A stretch of DNA of 64,000 bases from Chaetoceros tenuissimus (taxonomy: Eukaryota > Bacillariophyta > Thalassiosirophyceae > Chaetocerotales > Chaetocerotaceae): NCBI GenBank assembly GCA_021927905.1, contig BLLK01000069.1, positions 558,001 through 622,000 on the forward strand. The letters are read 5' to 3'. Positions 19,329 through 30,348 of this stretch are shown in pieces. The translations under genes were made by a program, and so were the position numbers. The notes below the pieces were generated by a model, which was not told where the DNA came from, did not search any database, and was given only the letters and a program-made list of their open reading frames with translations. Position 1 is the stretch's first letter; each line of letters opens with the position of its first letter.

Positions 19329-21029
19329 TCAATTATCTCGCTTTGATTTCTTCTCATCCACGGCGTCATAGTTTGCATATTTGTTATGGTTCTCTTGTGT
19401 GTACAAGTAGTCTACAAAATTTCCTTGTCTCTCCTCCTCGTCCATGATGTGCGTCATAACTTTGTCTTCTTTAAATTCTTTCCAACGCTGTGTTGCAGGT
19501 GCCGTAGGGTCAGAATACCAGTCTAATGGATCGCCGGCGTTAGGCCTTCTATTGAAACTTTCAAAGTAACTCATGTCCAAGAATAAACCTTGAGCAGGAG
19601 CGGTATTGACATTCATATATTTATCTGAAAACGATTGCTTCATGATGTCAGTGGAAGAAGAGCCTCTAGCTGCGTCCATGGCCATGCTCATCATTTTGCG
19701 TATTTGATGCAGTAAAAATGATTGACCCACTACTTGACAAGGAATCCATTCCATACCGTGCTTATCGACTACTGGGTCTTGTACTGTAAAGGATAGGATG
19801 TAACGCGATGCACTAGCATCAGTAAACGTTTTGCCACTTGTATAGTTGTGGAATTTATGAGTTCCTTCATAGGTCGCAAGGGCTTCTTTCAACCTATCAA
19901 GTCCATTTGCATCCACTCGAATTTTGCGAAACTCATTCTGTAGAGCTATCTTTTCATCTTTAGTAAATGGATCCTTAAGGTTGCGTTCTTTTTCGTTGAT
20001 TTCCTTATTCATTACCTTTCCAAAGATCTCCTGCACACTTTCACTCGTACTCAGAGCGAAACTTGGCAAAATGTACTGATAGCGGACTTTGTCCCTTTGC
20101 GTTCTTGCACAAAAAGTTTTGGAGACTCGAACAACGTCGGCGATATTGATATCATCCGGTAACTCCTTATTAATCATTTCCCGAATCTCGTTCATGTCTT
20201 CAGTAGGCAAGAGTATTTTACAGCTGCAAACTTGTGCGCAGGAATGTACACCTTTATCTGTTCGCGCAGAGTTACTCCAAGAATATTTACCAGGAATACC
20301 AAAATTAGTGGCTGCCAAAAGACCAGCTTTGTAAAGAGCCAATTCAATTTCCGACTGGATCGTTTGTTGACCTTCATTAATTTGCATACCACAATATTTT
20401 GTACCAATAAACTGTATCAACAGAGCCACTTTTCTCTTTGGAACTTTAGGTTCAGAAGAATTATTTTCTTGATATTCTGCTTTTCTTTCACCCTTTTCAG
20501 CTAGTTCCGCTTGTTCTGCTTGTAGTTTATCCATTTCTGGCAAAGATACATTGAATAAATCTCTCATGGCTTTATGTGCGTAAGATCCTTGATGTACTTC
20601 ATCCCTTTTTTGATTTCTTGCTTTAAAGTCTACAGTAGTCTTTTGCTTATTCTTTTTATTATTGTCTTTTCCCATTCGTTTATTTTTTCCATATTTTCCT
20701 CCTACGAACTTGCGTTTATTGTTATTTCTGTTGTTTTTCTTTTTGTCGGACTGGTTGTCGCCATTGCCTGCAGCAGCTTTTTCAGTTGTTTCTACTGGTA
20801 CCGCAGACTCCTTCTTCGATTCTGTCTCACTCATTGCCGATAAAGAAAATGATTGAATAGATGAATATTTATAATTTGAGAAATGAAGTGTAGTGACCGG
20901 CGGGTGCAATGAAGTCCAAAAAGATCTTTGATAGACTTGGTTTGCAGAAATTGAAATTGAATGGCGATGAGAGACTTTTGATAACTTTGTCAATGGTATT
21001 GTTGATAGCCTCTTTCGCAAGTGGTTCAT
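19329..21029 (-). CDS. PUS1: TruA-family tRNA pseudouridine synthase, PUS1-like
   Basis: Single exon, 566 aa, ATG at 21029. The catalytic motif SNSARTDKGVHSCAQV is present with Asp258, the nucleophile of TruA/PUS1 enzymes. Flanking family signatures are VALLIQFIGTKYCGMQ (Y-x-G-x-Q), INIADVVRVSKTFCARTQRD, KVRYQYILP, GTHKFHNYTSGK and QSFLLHQIRKMMSMA. These enzymes convert U27/28 and related positions of tRNA, and also some mRNA sites. The first 65 residues are basic/Ser-rich and look like a mitochondrial presequence. Met66 (MSETESKK) starts a version with a Lys/Asn-rich NLS-like stretch (about 95-130), which suggests dual mitochondrial/nuclear forms as in yeast and human PUS1 (inference). It is divergent from the DnaJ gene. 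Confidence 0.88.
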   Translation of the reverse strand: MNHLRKRLSTIPLTKLSKVSHRHSISISANQVYQRSFWTSLHPPVTTLHFSNYKYSSIQSFSLSAMSETESKKESAVPVETTEKAAAGNGDNQSDKKKNNRNNNKRKFVGGKYGKNKRMGKDNNKKNKQKTTVDFKARNQKRDEVHQGSYAHKAMRDLFNVSLPEMDKLQAEQAELAEKGERKAEYQENNSSEPKVPKRKVALLIQFIGTKYCGMQINEGQQTIQSEIELALYKAGLLAATNFGIPGKYSWSNSARTDKGVHSCAQVCSCKILLPTEDMNEIREMINKELPDDINIADVVRVSKTFCARTQRDKVRYQYILPSFALSTSESVQEIFGKVMNKEINEKERNLKDPFTKDEKIALQNEFRKIRVDANGLDRLKEALATYEGTHKFHNYTSGKTFTDASASRYILSFTVQDPVVDKHGMEWIPCQVVGQSFLLHQIRKMMSMAMDAARGSSSTDIMKQSFSDKYMNVNTAPAQGLFLDMSYFESFNRRPNAGDPLDWYSDPTAPATQRWKEFKEDKVMTHIMDEEERQGNFVDYLYTQENHNKYANYDAVDEKKSKRDN

Positions 21030-21590
21030 GGAGATAGCAACAAGCGTTGAGACAATGATATATGAAATAGCATGAACTGTGATATATCACTTATTCAATT
21101 CATCTACCATCTAGTACTTTTGAAACAGTATGTAGCAACGTAGTAAAACTCATCTATCTCTTCAGATTTCTGCCGACCAATCATTTTTGGCGCGCCACAG
21201 CCATGTCCAAACAGCTTAAAAACACATAATGAGTCCCATCTTCACGAAACATACCATACTCTACGTACACAAAGATCCTCATTCGTCAGCAGCCACAAAC
21301 AACGAACTCAGAGGCCACAAAGCAACGAAGAAAATCTAAGAAAAGAAAACCATTCTAACCCTTTAACCTACACATCACACCTGACTTTGCTGACTGTTTC
21401 ACTCTTTACTTTCCTCAAACAATCACACTTTACATTTGATCTCGATCTGTCTAGATTTTGAGTAGGAATCACATCTTTTTTCAACGAAAAAGTTTCCTTT
21501 ACAACATTAATTTCCCCTAGGATCACACTCTAGTACCAGCTATATTCTAGAAATTCTATTCCATACCATCTACATCATTTATATACAATC
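21030..21590. other. Divergent promoter region (PUS1-like / DnaJ)
   Basis: About 560 bp between two start codons. It holds an E2F-like site at 21184. The right half is C-rich/T-rich and probably the DnaJ 5' UTR. Confidence 0.5.
21184..21197. promoter_or_regulatory. E2F-like site
   Basis: TTTTTGGCGCGCCA contains TTTGGCGC, the E2F/DP consensus, with a GGCGCGCC core dyad. It is about 155 bp upstream of the PUS1-like ATG and 400 bp upstream of the DnaJ ATG. Evidence is motif only. Confidence 0.35.
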
Positions 21591-22910
21591 ATGAGTCGAT
21601 TCATCAAAGGAGCAGCACTCTCATTATTGCTTGCAAATGTATCTGCATTCACTTCATCACCAGCATCGCATGTATCATCAACTTTTACTTCCTCCAGCAA
21701 TGCGGTCAAAACTCCATTTACTACCAAGCAATCTTCAACACAACTATTCATGTCCACACGCAGCTCAGGCAATACTGACTTTTATCAAATTCTTGGCGTT
21801 TCACGTGACGCATCTGCAAAGGAAATCAAGTCGGCATACCGTAAACTTGCAAAGCAGTACCATCCAGATGCAAACCCTGATACAGATACAACAGAAAAAT
21901 TCCAAGAAATCAACAGAGCATACGAAGTACTTAATAACCCTGATTTGAAGAAGAAGTACGATATGTACGGTGCAGCTGGTGTTGGAACCTCAGCAGCATC
22001 AGATCAGACTGCAGGAAGTCCATTCGGTGGAGGAGGATTTGGACAGGAAGTTGATCTTGGTGATATCTTTGACAGTTTCTTTGGCGGTGGAGGAGGAGCT
22101 GGTTTTGGTGGACCAAGAGGAGGACCACGTTCCAGAGGACCTGTTGCTGGAGATGATCTGAGATTTGACCTTGAGGTTGATTTCAAGACTGCAGTCTTTG
22201 GAGGAGAAGAAAAGGTTAGAATTAGACATTTGGAGACTTGTGATACCTGTGGAGGAGATGGAGTTAAACCTGGATCTAAAGTCAGTACTTGTGGTGTATG
22301 TAATGGTATGGGAGTTACTATGCAAGTTACTAGAACTCCACTTGGAAACTTCCAAACACAGCAGACTTGTTCTGCTTGTCGTGGAACTGGACAAAAGGTT
22401 GAGGAGTACTGTGGATCTTGTTCAGGACAAGGACTTAAGTCCAAGACTAAGCAAATTAAGGTGACCATTCCTGCTGGAGTTGAGGATGGAAATAAACTTC
22501 GTGTCAGAGGGGAAGGAGATGCAGGACCAAAGGGAGGACCAGCAGGAGACCTTTACATCTTTTTGAGAGTTAAGCCAGATGAAAAGTTCCGTCGTGAAGG
22601 ACCAGAGATTTATTCCGATGAAAATGTTAGTTACCTTGATGCAATTCTTGGAGCGGACATCAAGACACCAGTTGTAGATGGAGAAGTTACCATTAAGGTA
22701 CCACCTGGAACACAGCCTGGACAAGTTATGAGATTGAGAGGCAACGGAGCACCTAATCTTGGAAATGCAGATGTTCGTGGAGACCACTATGTTACTATGA
22801 ATGTTGAAATTCCTAAAGATCTTAGTAAGGAAGAAAGAGAGTTGGTTGAGAAACTCAAAGAACTTAGAGAGAAAAATGGAAAGGGAAAGAAAGGATTCGG
22901 TTTATTTTAA
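21591..22910 (+). CDS. Plastid-targeted DnaJ (type I Hsp40) co-chaperone
   Basis: Single exon, 439 aa, ATG at 21591. A signal peptide ends VSAF-TSSP, the classic diatom plastid-import motif, followed by a Ser/Thr-rich transit region. Domains in order: J domain (about 63-127) with the HPD motif at 91-93 that stimulates Hsp70 ATPase; Gly/Phe-rich linker (about 145-185); cysteine zinc-finger domain with four C-x-x-C-x-G-x-G repeats (CDTCGGDG, CGVCNGMG, CSACRGTG, CGSCSGQG; about 217-281); and C-terminal substrate-binding beta domains with VTIPAGVEDGNKLRVRGEGD. The complete type I architecture and length match DnaJ. The partner is presumably plastid Hsp70. Glycine codons are strongly biased to GGA, consistent with high expression. 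Confidence 0.93.
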   Translation: MSRFIKGAALSLLLANVSAFTSSPASHVSSTFTSSSNAVKTPFTTKQSSTQLFMSTRSSGNTDFYQILGVSRDASAKEIKSAYRKLAKQYHPDANPDTDTTEKFQEINRAYEVLNNPDLKKKYDMYGAAGVGTSAASDQTAGSPFGGGGFGQEVDLGDIFDSFFGGGGGAGFGGPRGGPRSRGPVAGDDLRFDLEVDFKTAVFGGEEKVRIRHLETCDTCGGDGVKPGSKVSTCGVCNGMGVTMQVTRTPLGNFQTQQTCSACRGTGQKVEEYCGSCSGQGLKSKTKQIKVTIPAGVEDGNKLRVRGEGDAGPKGGPAGDLYIFLRVKPDEKFRREGPEIYSDENVSYLDAILGADIKTPVVDGEVTIKVPPGTQPGQVMRLRGNGAPNLGNADVRGDHYVTMNVEIPKDLSKEERELVEKLKELREKNGKGKKGFGLF

Positions 22911-23021
22911 AATAGATTAGCTTTAGTTTTGACAAGTATGATAGACGAAAGTCAGACAACATAACTACATTGTAGATAAGTAGAAAATCAATGACATGAA
23001 AGTCGTTAACAGTATACTAAC

Positions 23022-26000
23022 TTAGTACTGTGCTGTCTCATCAACAACAACTTTTGATTGTCCTTTATGTTTGACTACTTCATCAATACAGTCAAAACTT
23101 TCGGAAAGCTCTTCCGCCACAAGATCTTGGAGAATAATGAGAATAGTATTTACAGATAGACCACCTAGAGTTCTTACTTGTCCATCGACCTGTTCACTGG
23201 ACTGATTTGTAATGATCTTGCGAAGAAGTTTACCAACAGAATCTCTACCAGAAGAATCCAAATGAGTCAGTGGTTCATCGAGTACAAGTAGAGAAGAGCA
23301 GAGCCTTCCTCGTCTCGAGATTAGGTCTGCAAAACCTAAACTGAGAGCAAGAGAACATCTTCTCCATTGACCTCCACTCAAGGAAGACAGAGGACGAGCT
23401 ACCCAAACTCCATCTGAATTGAGGACCGAAACAGTTCGAAGTATTCTATCGCCGGAGTCTAGCACTAGTTCCAGACGCAAAGTACCATCAGAAAGTTCAT
23501 CTAAATAGGACTGTGATGCAATCTGAAGAGCTTTGACTGTGTTTTGTAAGATGAATGTCTGTACTCCTCTAGCGCCAAAATTATCAGCAGCATTCTTCAT
23601 TACTTCAGCTTCGCGTCTATCATTTTCGCGCTTCGACTCAATATCTTCTAGACTGTTCTGAAGTTCTTCGAGCTCTTTCGCAATCTCATTGCGATTTTCA
23701 ATGGCCGCTGTTAGCCCTTCTTTGAAAGACCTTAGCTCAATGACTGCATTCGATTTCAATGTTTTGACTTCGTTGATGACATCCATGTTCTTTGCTGCTT
23801 GGGCAAGATCATTTGACAACTGAGAGTACGAACCTCTTACTTCTTGGAGTGTTGCTTCGATTTCAGATTGTTTTCCTTGCCATTGATCCTCAATTCTTTC
23901 CATCTCTTTCGTTAGAAATCTGACTTGGTCCTCAATAACATCCACTAGAAGCTGCTTCTCCTTCAATATTTCTTCAGAACTTGATAAAAGACCTTGTAAT
24001 TCTTCAATTTTCCCCATTGCTTCAGACATTGTAGTCTCAACTTCATTTATGAAATGCTGATGAGCTTCATCGTCTTTGATTTCTTGTTTGCAAGTTGGGC
24101 AAACTGAGGGTGGATTTGCTGCTAGAGATGACAAGTCGCTGCTATCCTCAATTCCCCATTTTCTTTCCAAATTTTCCATTGTTTCACAAGCAGATGAAAG
24201 AGATAACTCGTATCTATCAACTTGTCGTAGACACTTTTGTAGTTCTGACTTCTCGAATGATAGATTGTTTGCATATTTGACACGCTCTGCTTCTAGAGGC
24301 TCCAGTTCTTTCTTCATCTCGACAAAGTTCGACGATAGAGAAGATTCGAGGTCGTCAATCTCTTTTCTCAACTCTTCAATCGATGTTTGGATGGTCTCAA
24401 TATCTACACTATCTGACACTTCAGACACAACTTCTTCTTCCAAACGCTTCTTTATCTTCTCCTCCATTTCTAGAAAGGTCTTACCTTTTGATGCAACAAT
24501 ATTATCCGCATTTTCGCGCTTGACTATAACTTTTTCAAGATCACGCTTCCTTATGGAAATCATTCCATCATACTCTGAAACAGATTGAGATAGTGTACGG
24601 GCCATCTTTCTTGCCTTAGCTGCTGCATCTTGCCAGATTTTTAAAGGCACTATAATCGACAGCTCTTCTTTTAGTTTTGCATCAGTTGCCTCTAGCAAAC
24701 CATTCATAGTGTGCTGCCCATGAAAGATGGTTCTTGACAGCACTTGAGGGTCAGCTCCTAGAGATTCTTCAATAAATTGTTGAGTTTCCTTTGCACTCTG
24801 TTTCGTCATATCCTCACCATCCAGCATAAATGTAAGGCTACCTTTTGATGCAGTCTTGGTCCTCGATATGACAAATTCTTTGTTGTTTATCAAACCTTTG
24901 ATAGTAACTTTGGCACTCTGGTGAAATAAGAATTTGTTGTGAGAAAAAGAAGAATTGAACAAGATACATATGTACTTATCAAATAGATACCCACCGATGC
25001 CTTATCGTGAATTACATCTCCTACTTTACCATCATTCACTGGACGGGGATCGATAGATCCGGTTAATGCCCAAAGAGCTGACATGGCTAGTGTTGATTTG
25101 CCACTACCATTGCTATCGGATCCGCCGTCGCGATTAGACCCACGTAGAAGAACAAGGCCCCGATCATTCAGAGGATAAGTAGTAGACTCTTTGAATGGTC
25201 CAAAACCTTCAACAGTGATTTTGTCTAGAGACAGTTTAGTGCTTTGATTCGACTCACGTGTGTCTGCCTCGTTATCATTAACATCTTTAGGAATTCCAAG
25301 TTCCTCCAAAAGATTGTTCCCAGCTTCGAGCAGAATTTCTGCTGTTGAGTTCTTCATCGACTCTCTCTTTACTTCACTACTCAAATAATTTGTCCAAGTT
25401 GTGGAAGGACTCATATCCTCTATCAAAAGCCAGTCTAGAGCATCTTTAAGTTCATCATCGTTGTCAATAACAGAACCTACATGCTGAACATTTGGAATGG
25501 CTTTTGTTTCACGTACTTCAACCGATACACCCAATGATCTCAAGTCTCTAACTTTTGTATCAAATGCAGAACCTCCATTCAGTCTATTTTCTCTAGACTT
25601 TGAATTATTTCTACGATATTCTTCCAAGTCTTCTTGTTGTACAGAAATAACCACTCTATCACCACCCCTTACAACTTTACATGGGCCAGTCAACGCATCA
25701 TTGAAATCGTCTTCATTCATGACTGGAATTTCAAGGAATTCGTCAATGCTCTTACATCTCCAATGCCGCCTTCCTATACTCAAGGGAATTTCTTCAGCAC
25801 AGGTCCAATTCTTGCTAGAATCCAATACTAACAGTGCTTTTTCTTGGTTTGCTTCTGCCAAAGTTGTCTCGTACGGCGAACCTACGTAACGAATTTTCAC
25901 TCCTGGCGCAGCTTCTGGCTTCTCTACTGTATGGGGTTTGTGAAAATGTCCAGACCAAATAGGGACATTTGGAGGAAAATAAGCTGGTGCAATACCACCA

Positions 26001-27607
26001 GATGATGTTATCAAGTCATTCATGTATGCTCCAGTCACATCAGCATGCACAAATAATGCATTGGATGAAGCAGAGGTTTTAGATTGAAGGATAGATTGCA
26101 TCACACCAATTTCTCGAATATGTGGAATAAACATTGCCTCTTTGAACTTTGTCGGATGACTGAAAATCAAAATACCATTGACGTCCCCTTCATCAATAGT
26201 ATTCTTTGTTGAAACTCTATATGCATTTTGTAATGGAGTGAGTGCATGTTCTAGACCACCCAGTGAAACCTGATCATGATTTCCTGGGATCATGATACAT
26301 GGTTGTTCCCAATCACTCAATTCATTCAATACAGCATTGAGACAGTCAACTCTCACTGTTCCTCGATGATGCCAGAAGTCTCCTAGAAATAATATTCCTG
26401 CATTCTGCTTCTTTGCTTCCTCATGTACAGTTTCCAAAACTTTTAGACAAGTACTGAGTGAGGCAGGTGCACAATGCAAGTCAGTAAACATGACCCATTT
26501 ATCATATTGTGCAAAATGCTGACATTGATTGAGATATTGCGCATATCTTCTATTACGAATTTGATCTTGATCCGATTTTTGACATAATACAGATGCATCC
26601 AAGTTTATGACTGTTAGACTTGGTGGTGAAATCAAATCCATCAACATATCCTTCTCTTTCTGCATGACTTCTTCTTTGAAGGTTTCCTCTACTTCTGGAG
26701 GTATTTCATCTAAATCATCAACTTCTTCATAAGTAGCAGCTTTACTTTTGAGAGATTCCAAGAATTCCTCTGAAGAACGTGTTGGTTTAGCATCTATTTC
26801 TGTTGCTTTCTCAGTATTTTTCACTTCAGATGCTAGTGGCCTATCACGAATAGTGAAGTCACCTTCTTGACTAGACTTTGTTGTTTTGTCAGTATTTTTC
26901 ACTTCAGATGCTAGTGGCCTATCACGAATAGTGAAGTCACCTTCTTGACTGGACTTTGTCGTTTCAACTGGTGCTGGAGATGGATTAGGAGCTTGCTGTG
27001 ATTCGCCGGTCTCTGTTCGTAATACTTCACCTGGCCGCGGTTTATCTCTAATGAAAAAATCACCCTTTGGTTTCTCCGGTTCTTTCTCGATTTTGAATGG
27101 GCTTTCATCTTTTTCAACCTTTGCTGGTTCATCTTTCATCCTTTCCTCTCTGGGACGATCAGGAATAGTAAAGCCAATGTTACCCATTAAACCAGAAATT
27201 TTAGGAGTAAGTTCTCCTCCGCGTCTTTTCAAAGTAATGAATCCATTGCCATCTTCCTTTGGAATAGCCACTGTATACCAAACTCCATTGCGTCCTTGAA
27301 TGGTACCTTCATATTGTGCACCATTCATTTGAACCAAGCAAGGCTCTCCTTCTTGAAAGATTCTGTTCTTTGCCTTTCTCCGAGTTGAAAAATATGAATA
27401 AGCTATGACATTTGTTTCAGGGGTAAATCTATTTATTGATTGAGCTGCATTTGTTTGACGTTGTAAATGCTTAGTTGCATGTGACGAAACACGGATCCAT
27501 TGATGAGGACTGAAAGCTCGAACTCTGACCACTGCAAACATCACAACGAAAAGAGAGATGTAGGAAGAGAATATTCTGCTGGCTTCAGCAGTCTTCTGAT
27601 GTCGCAT
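23022..27607 (-). CDS. Single-chain SbcD-SbcC (Mre11-Rad50-like) nuclease-ATPase fusion, plastid-type leader
   Basis: Two exons, 27607-24995 and 24917-23022, with a 77-bp GT-AG intron; spliced length 1502 aa. The first ATG is 27607; the open frame upstream begins at TTG. The signal peptide ends VRVRAF-SPHQ (plastid context). Then come a Tudor/SH3-like stretch (PCLVQMNGAQYEGTIQGRNG), four F-x-I-x-D-R/K-P motifs including a 78-bp tandem duplication, and an SbcD/Mre11 phosphoesterase with FTDLHC (about 374), GDFWHHRG (408), IPGNHDQ (441) and GHFHKPH (about 552). Next is an SbcC/Rad50 ATPase: Walker A GSGKST (about 833), coiled coil, CPTC zinc hook (about 1142), second coil, LSGGQ signature (about 1382) and Walker B LLVLDEP (about 1416). 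All catalytic motifs appear intact. The coils are short compared with bacterial SbcC. Processing of DNA ends or hairpins in the plastid is the inferred role. Confidence 0.9.
26805..26965 (-). repeat. 78-bp in-frame tandem duplication in the SbcDC linker
   Basis: Two near-identical 78-bp units encode the 26-residue segment containing EGDFTIRDRPLASEVKNT. Two more diverged copies of the F-x-I-x-D-R/K-P core lie nearer the N-terminus (GDFFIRDKPRPGEV and GFTIPDRPREER). Confidence 0.8.
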
Positions 27608-28123
27608 TTGGAAATGATTTCTTTTCAGATGTACCTTCGTATAGATCAAATATGAGAAAAATGATCAAAAGGAGGAGATGCCTTTCTTTTCAAGCAAGAT
27701 GTATCTGCAAGGTTTTCTTCAGCCCCAGAACTAAATGCTTTCTACTTAGAATAAGGTATTGGTCTGATGAAGTAATATATAACTTGAATGATAAGAGGAA
27801 AGAAGTTCATAGAGGTATGCACTTCGATTATAAAGATATCATTCATCATTTATGTCCGTCCCATCAGAACTTTTGATGGTTGAGATACACAGGGCAAAGA
27901 TACAGTGCTAGATGGCTATGGTGTCTTGCTATCTTCAATTACTCTTTCGTTTTTTTATCCTTTTTTGATTAGCTTTCTACTGTTTATACTTTGAAGTTAC
28001 TATCTTCGTCTTGCTCAATAATAAATTTATATTATATATTGCAAGAATATCTATCAGACTCTTTCACTTTTTTGTTTGAAATTGCAAAATTCTTTAGACA
28101 GTCAATTCTTATGGTCACTATAC
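27608..28123. other. Intergenic, no gene seen
   Basis: Region between the SbcDC start codon and the stop of the next minus-strand gene. It holds the SbcDC promoter. Two plus-strand ORFs here (27652 and 27991) are AT-rich and featureless. Confidence 0.45.
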
Positions 28124-28957
28124 TCACTCAAGTTTTGCTCTTTGTCCTCCTCCAAGAACAAAACAATGCATAATTCTTGTTAGACTAAGCAAGATAGCTA
28201 TGGACATCCTTACAAGCCCAAACAAATCGCCGATAGATCGCACTGGGAAAGGCATGAAATTTCCACCAATTGTCAACATGAATATGACCTTGAGCACTCC
28301 TACAAGAGATATTCTCGCAGTTGTTTCTGGAGGAACTCCATTTAAAAAGTCAACGACACCCTGACAAGAAACTCTTCCAGTCTTGGTATCTCCTCCACAG
28401 TATAGAAAGATCAAAGGAATCTCATTATAGCTGGCAAAGGTCATTCTCATTTTTTCCTTATCAGCAGTTAACTTTTTTATATGAAATAGATCTTTGAGGC
28501 CTATATCACCTTTGTCGTCCTTTCGTGACTGTAGGAGGATGGTTGCAAGTTCTGCACGATATGGCCACATGAGATCCTTATGCGAAGCAATAGAAATGTC
28601 ATCCAAATCAGAAGTATCTAGAGCTTTCTTTCGAAATAAAGATGTGATCAAACCTTGTTGATTGACAATACTTCCCCAACCAAAAGTATCCATGAGTATC
28701 TTGTCTAATCCTCCTCTAACTCCATCTTCACGGAATACTTTGTAGTTTGCAGTTCTAGGATTAAGAACCCTAAAGAAGGCACATTGGATCGAAGGGTCCG
28801 GTTTACCGAATGGAATTCCATTGTTGTTCACATTATCTTCATTGAAGGCCTGGCGATTTGGGGTAGACATGCTCAGCTGTGATGAAGGGCGGACAAGTAG
28901 GGCAATGACTAGTAGCACTAAGATAGAATGCATGGTCATCATCCAGTTCTGATACAT
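28124..28957 (-). CDS. Secreted or membrane protein of unknown function
   Basis: Single exon, 277 aa. The frame opens at TTG; the first ATG is at 28957, with further ATGs a few codons on. A strongly hydrophobic N-terminal segment (HSILVLLVIALLVRPSSQLS) looks like a signal peptide or anchor. The middle is soluble and basic (FFRVLNPRTANYKVFREDGV, then HIKKLTADKEKMRMTFASY). The C-terminal third holds two hydrophobic segments, SLVGVLKVIFMLTIGG and LVRMSIAILLSLTRI. I do not recognise the family. The compact soluble part followed by C-terminal hydrophobic helices resembles several unannotated algal secretory or plastid proteins. The reading frame is long and intact, so a real gene is likely. Confidence 0.55.
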   Translation of the reverse strand: MYQNWMMTMHSILVLLVIALLVRPSSQLSMSTPNRQAFNEDNVNNNGIPFGKPDPSIQCAFFRVLNPRTANYKVFREDGVRGGLDKILMDTFGWGSIVNQQGLITSLFRKKALDTSDLDDISIASHKDLMWPYRAELATILLQSRKDDKGDIGLKDLFHIKKLTADKEKMRMTFASYNEIPLIFLYCGGDTKTGRVSCQGVVDFLNGVPPETTARISLVGVLKVIFMLTIGGNFMPFPVRSIGDLFGLVRMSIAILLSLTRIMHCFVLGGGQRAKLE

Positions 28958-29244
28958 TTGAATCAAAATAGAACACTGTTGTTCGCATATGATATGTGAG
29001 CAAGCAGACAGATAAAACTGTTTTTCAGTTCTGAGTTCTCATAAAAGAGATCTATTTCAATTTGGTGAAGTTATTGACCTCTGTCTAAAATTAAATCAGT
29101 CATATTACGTCATAATTAAGATGACAAAAAAGAAAAATGATTCTTGATGATGGATGATGGGCGGGACAATAAGTATCTCATTCAATAGTGGTAACTGAAT
29201 GTTGTGAAATCCGCAAAACATATCTACTGGCATCAAAATTGAAG

Positions 29245-30348
29245 ATGCAGCCTAATAGACACGTGTTCAAATTGCCTTTGGTAGACTTCACTAGCTTTGC
29301 ATCGTCACTCTCTCAAACCGAAAAATTGTATACTGCACAAGCTATTCACGAAGCTAATCGCCAGCATGGATTTGTATGTCTTCGCAACTCCGGTATTCCA
29401 AAGCAATCCATAGAGAAAGCATTTGGAGCTTCCAGAACATTATTTGATCTAGATTCTTCCCAGAAGCAAAGCTTAAAACAGATTGACCCGAAAAGTAATA
29501 CAGGATATGTAGGATATGGTCGTGAAGCTTTGAATAGAAGACGTGCCACTGATTTGAAGGAAGCATTCAACGTGCGCAATACTTCCTTTATGGATAGTAC
29601 AGATCTAGAAGGAACTCCGGAAGAATTCCAAGAGGCAACTCAAGATCTATGGACTCTACTAAAGAAGTTATCAGATGAATATGCAGCATGTTGTGCAATG
29701 GCTTTAGATTTGGAAGAAGATTACTTTTCAGATACTCTAAAGGATATGGATCTGTGTACATTAAGATTACTACATTATCCACCATGTGATGAATCGGACC
29801 AAACACCAAAAGCTGGCAAAGAATCCAATGAATGTGCAATTCGCGTCGGGGAACATACTGATTTTGGAATATTTACCTTTCTCTTTGTGCATGATTATCA
29901 TGATGAGTCATCATTAGGATTACAAGTCAAGGCTGTGGAAGGTGGTGAAATTGATCATTCAGACAACAATGTATGGAACGATATTGAGTTTGATCAAGAA
30001 TCGTTAGAGATCATTGACCGGGATGATACTGCAGCTTTAATTGTAAACACAGGAGCTCTAATGGCGAGGTGGACAAATGATGTATGGAGAGCGACTGCAC
30101 ATCGTGTAATTGTTTCCCCGAAATCATATTCATCGCATAGATATAGCATTGCAATGTTTGTGGATCCAGATAAAGAGACAGTTTGCTCTGTTCATCCAAA
30201 GTTTGTAAATAATGGTGAAGAGCCCAATTACCCTCCCATCAAGAGCATAGATTATTTATTAATGAAATTGAGAGAAGCTCAAGGGGAGAGCGATGACAAG
30301 GGGAAGAATAAGAGTAATATATTCTGTAAATGTTTTGTAAAAAAGTAA
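29245..30348 (+). CDS. 2-oxoglutarate/Fe(II)-type dioxygenase (isopenicillin-N-synthase-like family)
   Basis: Single exon, 367 aa. The open frame begins at GTG; the first ATG is at 29245, giving a normal family start (MQPNRHVFKLPLVDF). The N-terminal DIOX_N-like region (AIHEANRQHGFVCLRNSGIP) is followed by the jelly-roll core with the iron-binding HxD...H triad: His204 and Asp206 in GEHTDFG, and His286 in WRATAHRVI. An R-x-S motif (Arg299, Ser301) binds the co-substrate carboxylate. This is the fold shared by isopenicillin N synthase, gibberellin oxidases, flavonoid oxygenases and ACC oxidase. The substrate cannot be assigned. The next gene, 244 bp downstream on the same strand, is an ACC-synthase-like aminotransferase. 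Confidence 0.85.
   Translation: MQPNRHVFKLPLVDFTSFASSLSQTEKLYTAQAIHEANRQHGFVCLRNSGIPKQSIEKAFGASRTLFDLDSSQKQSLKQIDPKSNTGYVGYGREALNRRRATDLKEAFNVRNTSFMDSTDLEGTPEEFQEATQDLWTLLKKLSDEYAACCAMALDLEEDYFSDTLKDMDLCTLRLLHYPPCDESDQTPKAGKESNECAIRVGEHTDFGIFTFLFVHDYHDESSLGLQVKAVEGGEIDHSDNNVWNDIEFDQESLEIIDRDDTAALIVNTGALMARWTNDVWRATAHRVIVSPKSYSSHRYSIAMFVDPDKETVCSVHPKFVNNGEEPNYPPIKSIDYLLMKLREAQGESDDKGKNKSNIFCKCFVKK

Noticed and set aside
24076-24588. 170-codon plus-strand frame
   Set aside because: Antisense shadow of the SbcC coiled-coil region; Ser/Arg-rich composition is what reversed coil codons give.
27652-27876. 74-codon plus-strand ORF upstream of SbcDC
   Set aside because: AT-rich, featureless, and overlapping the SbcDC promoter.
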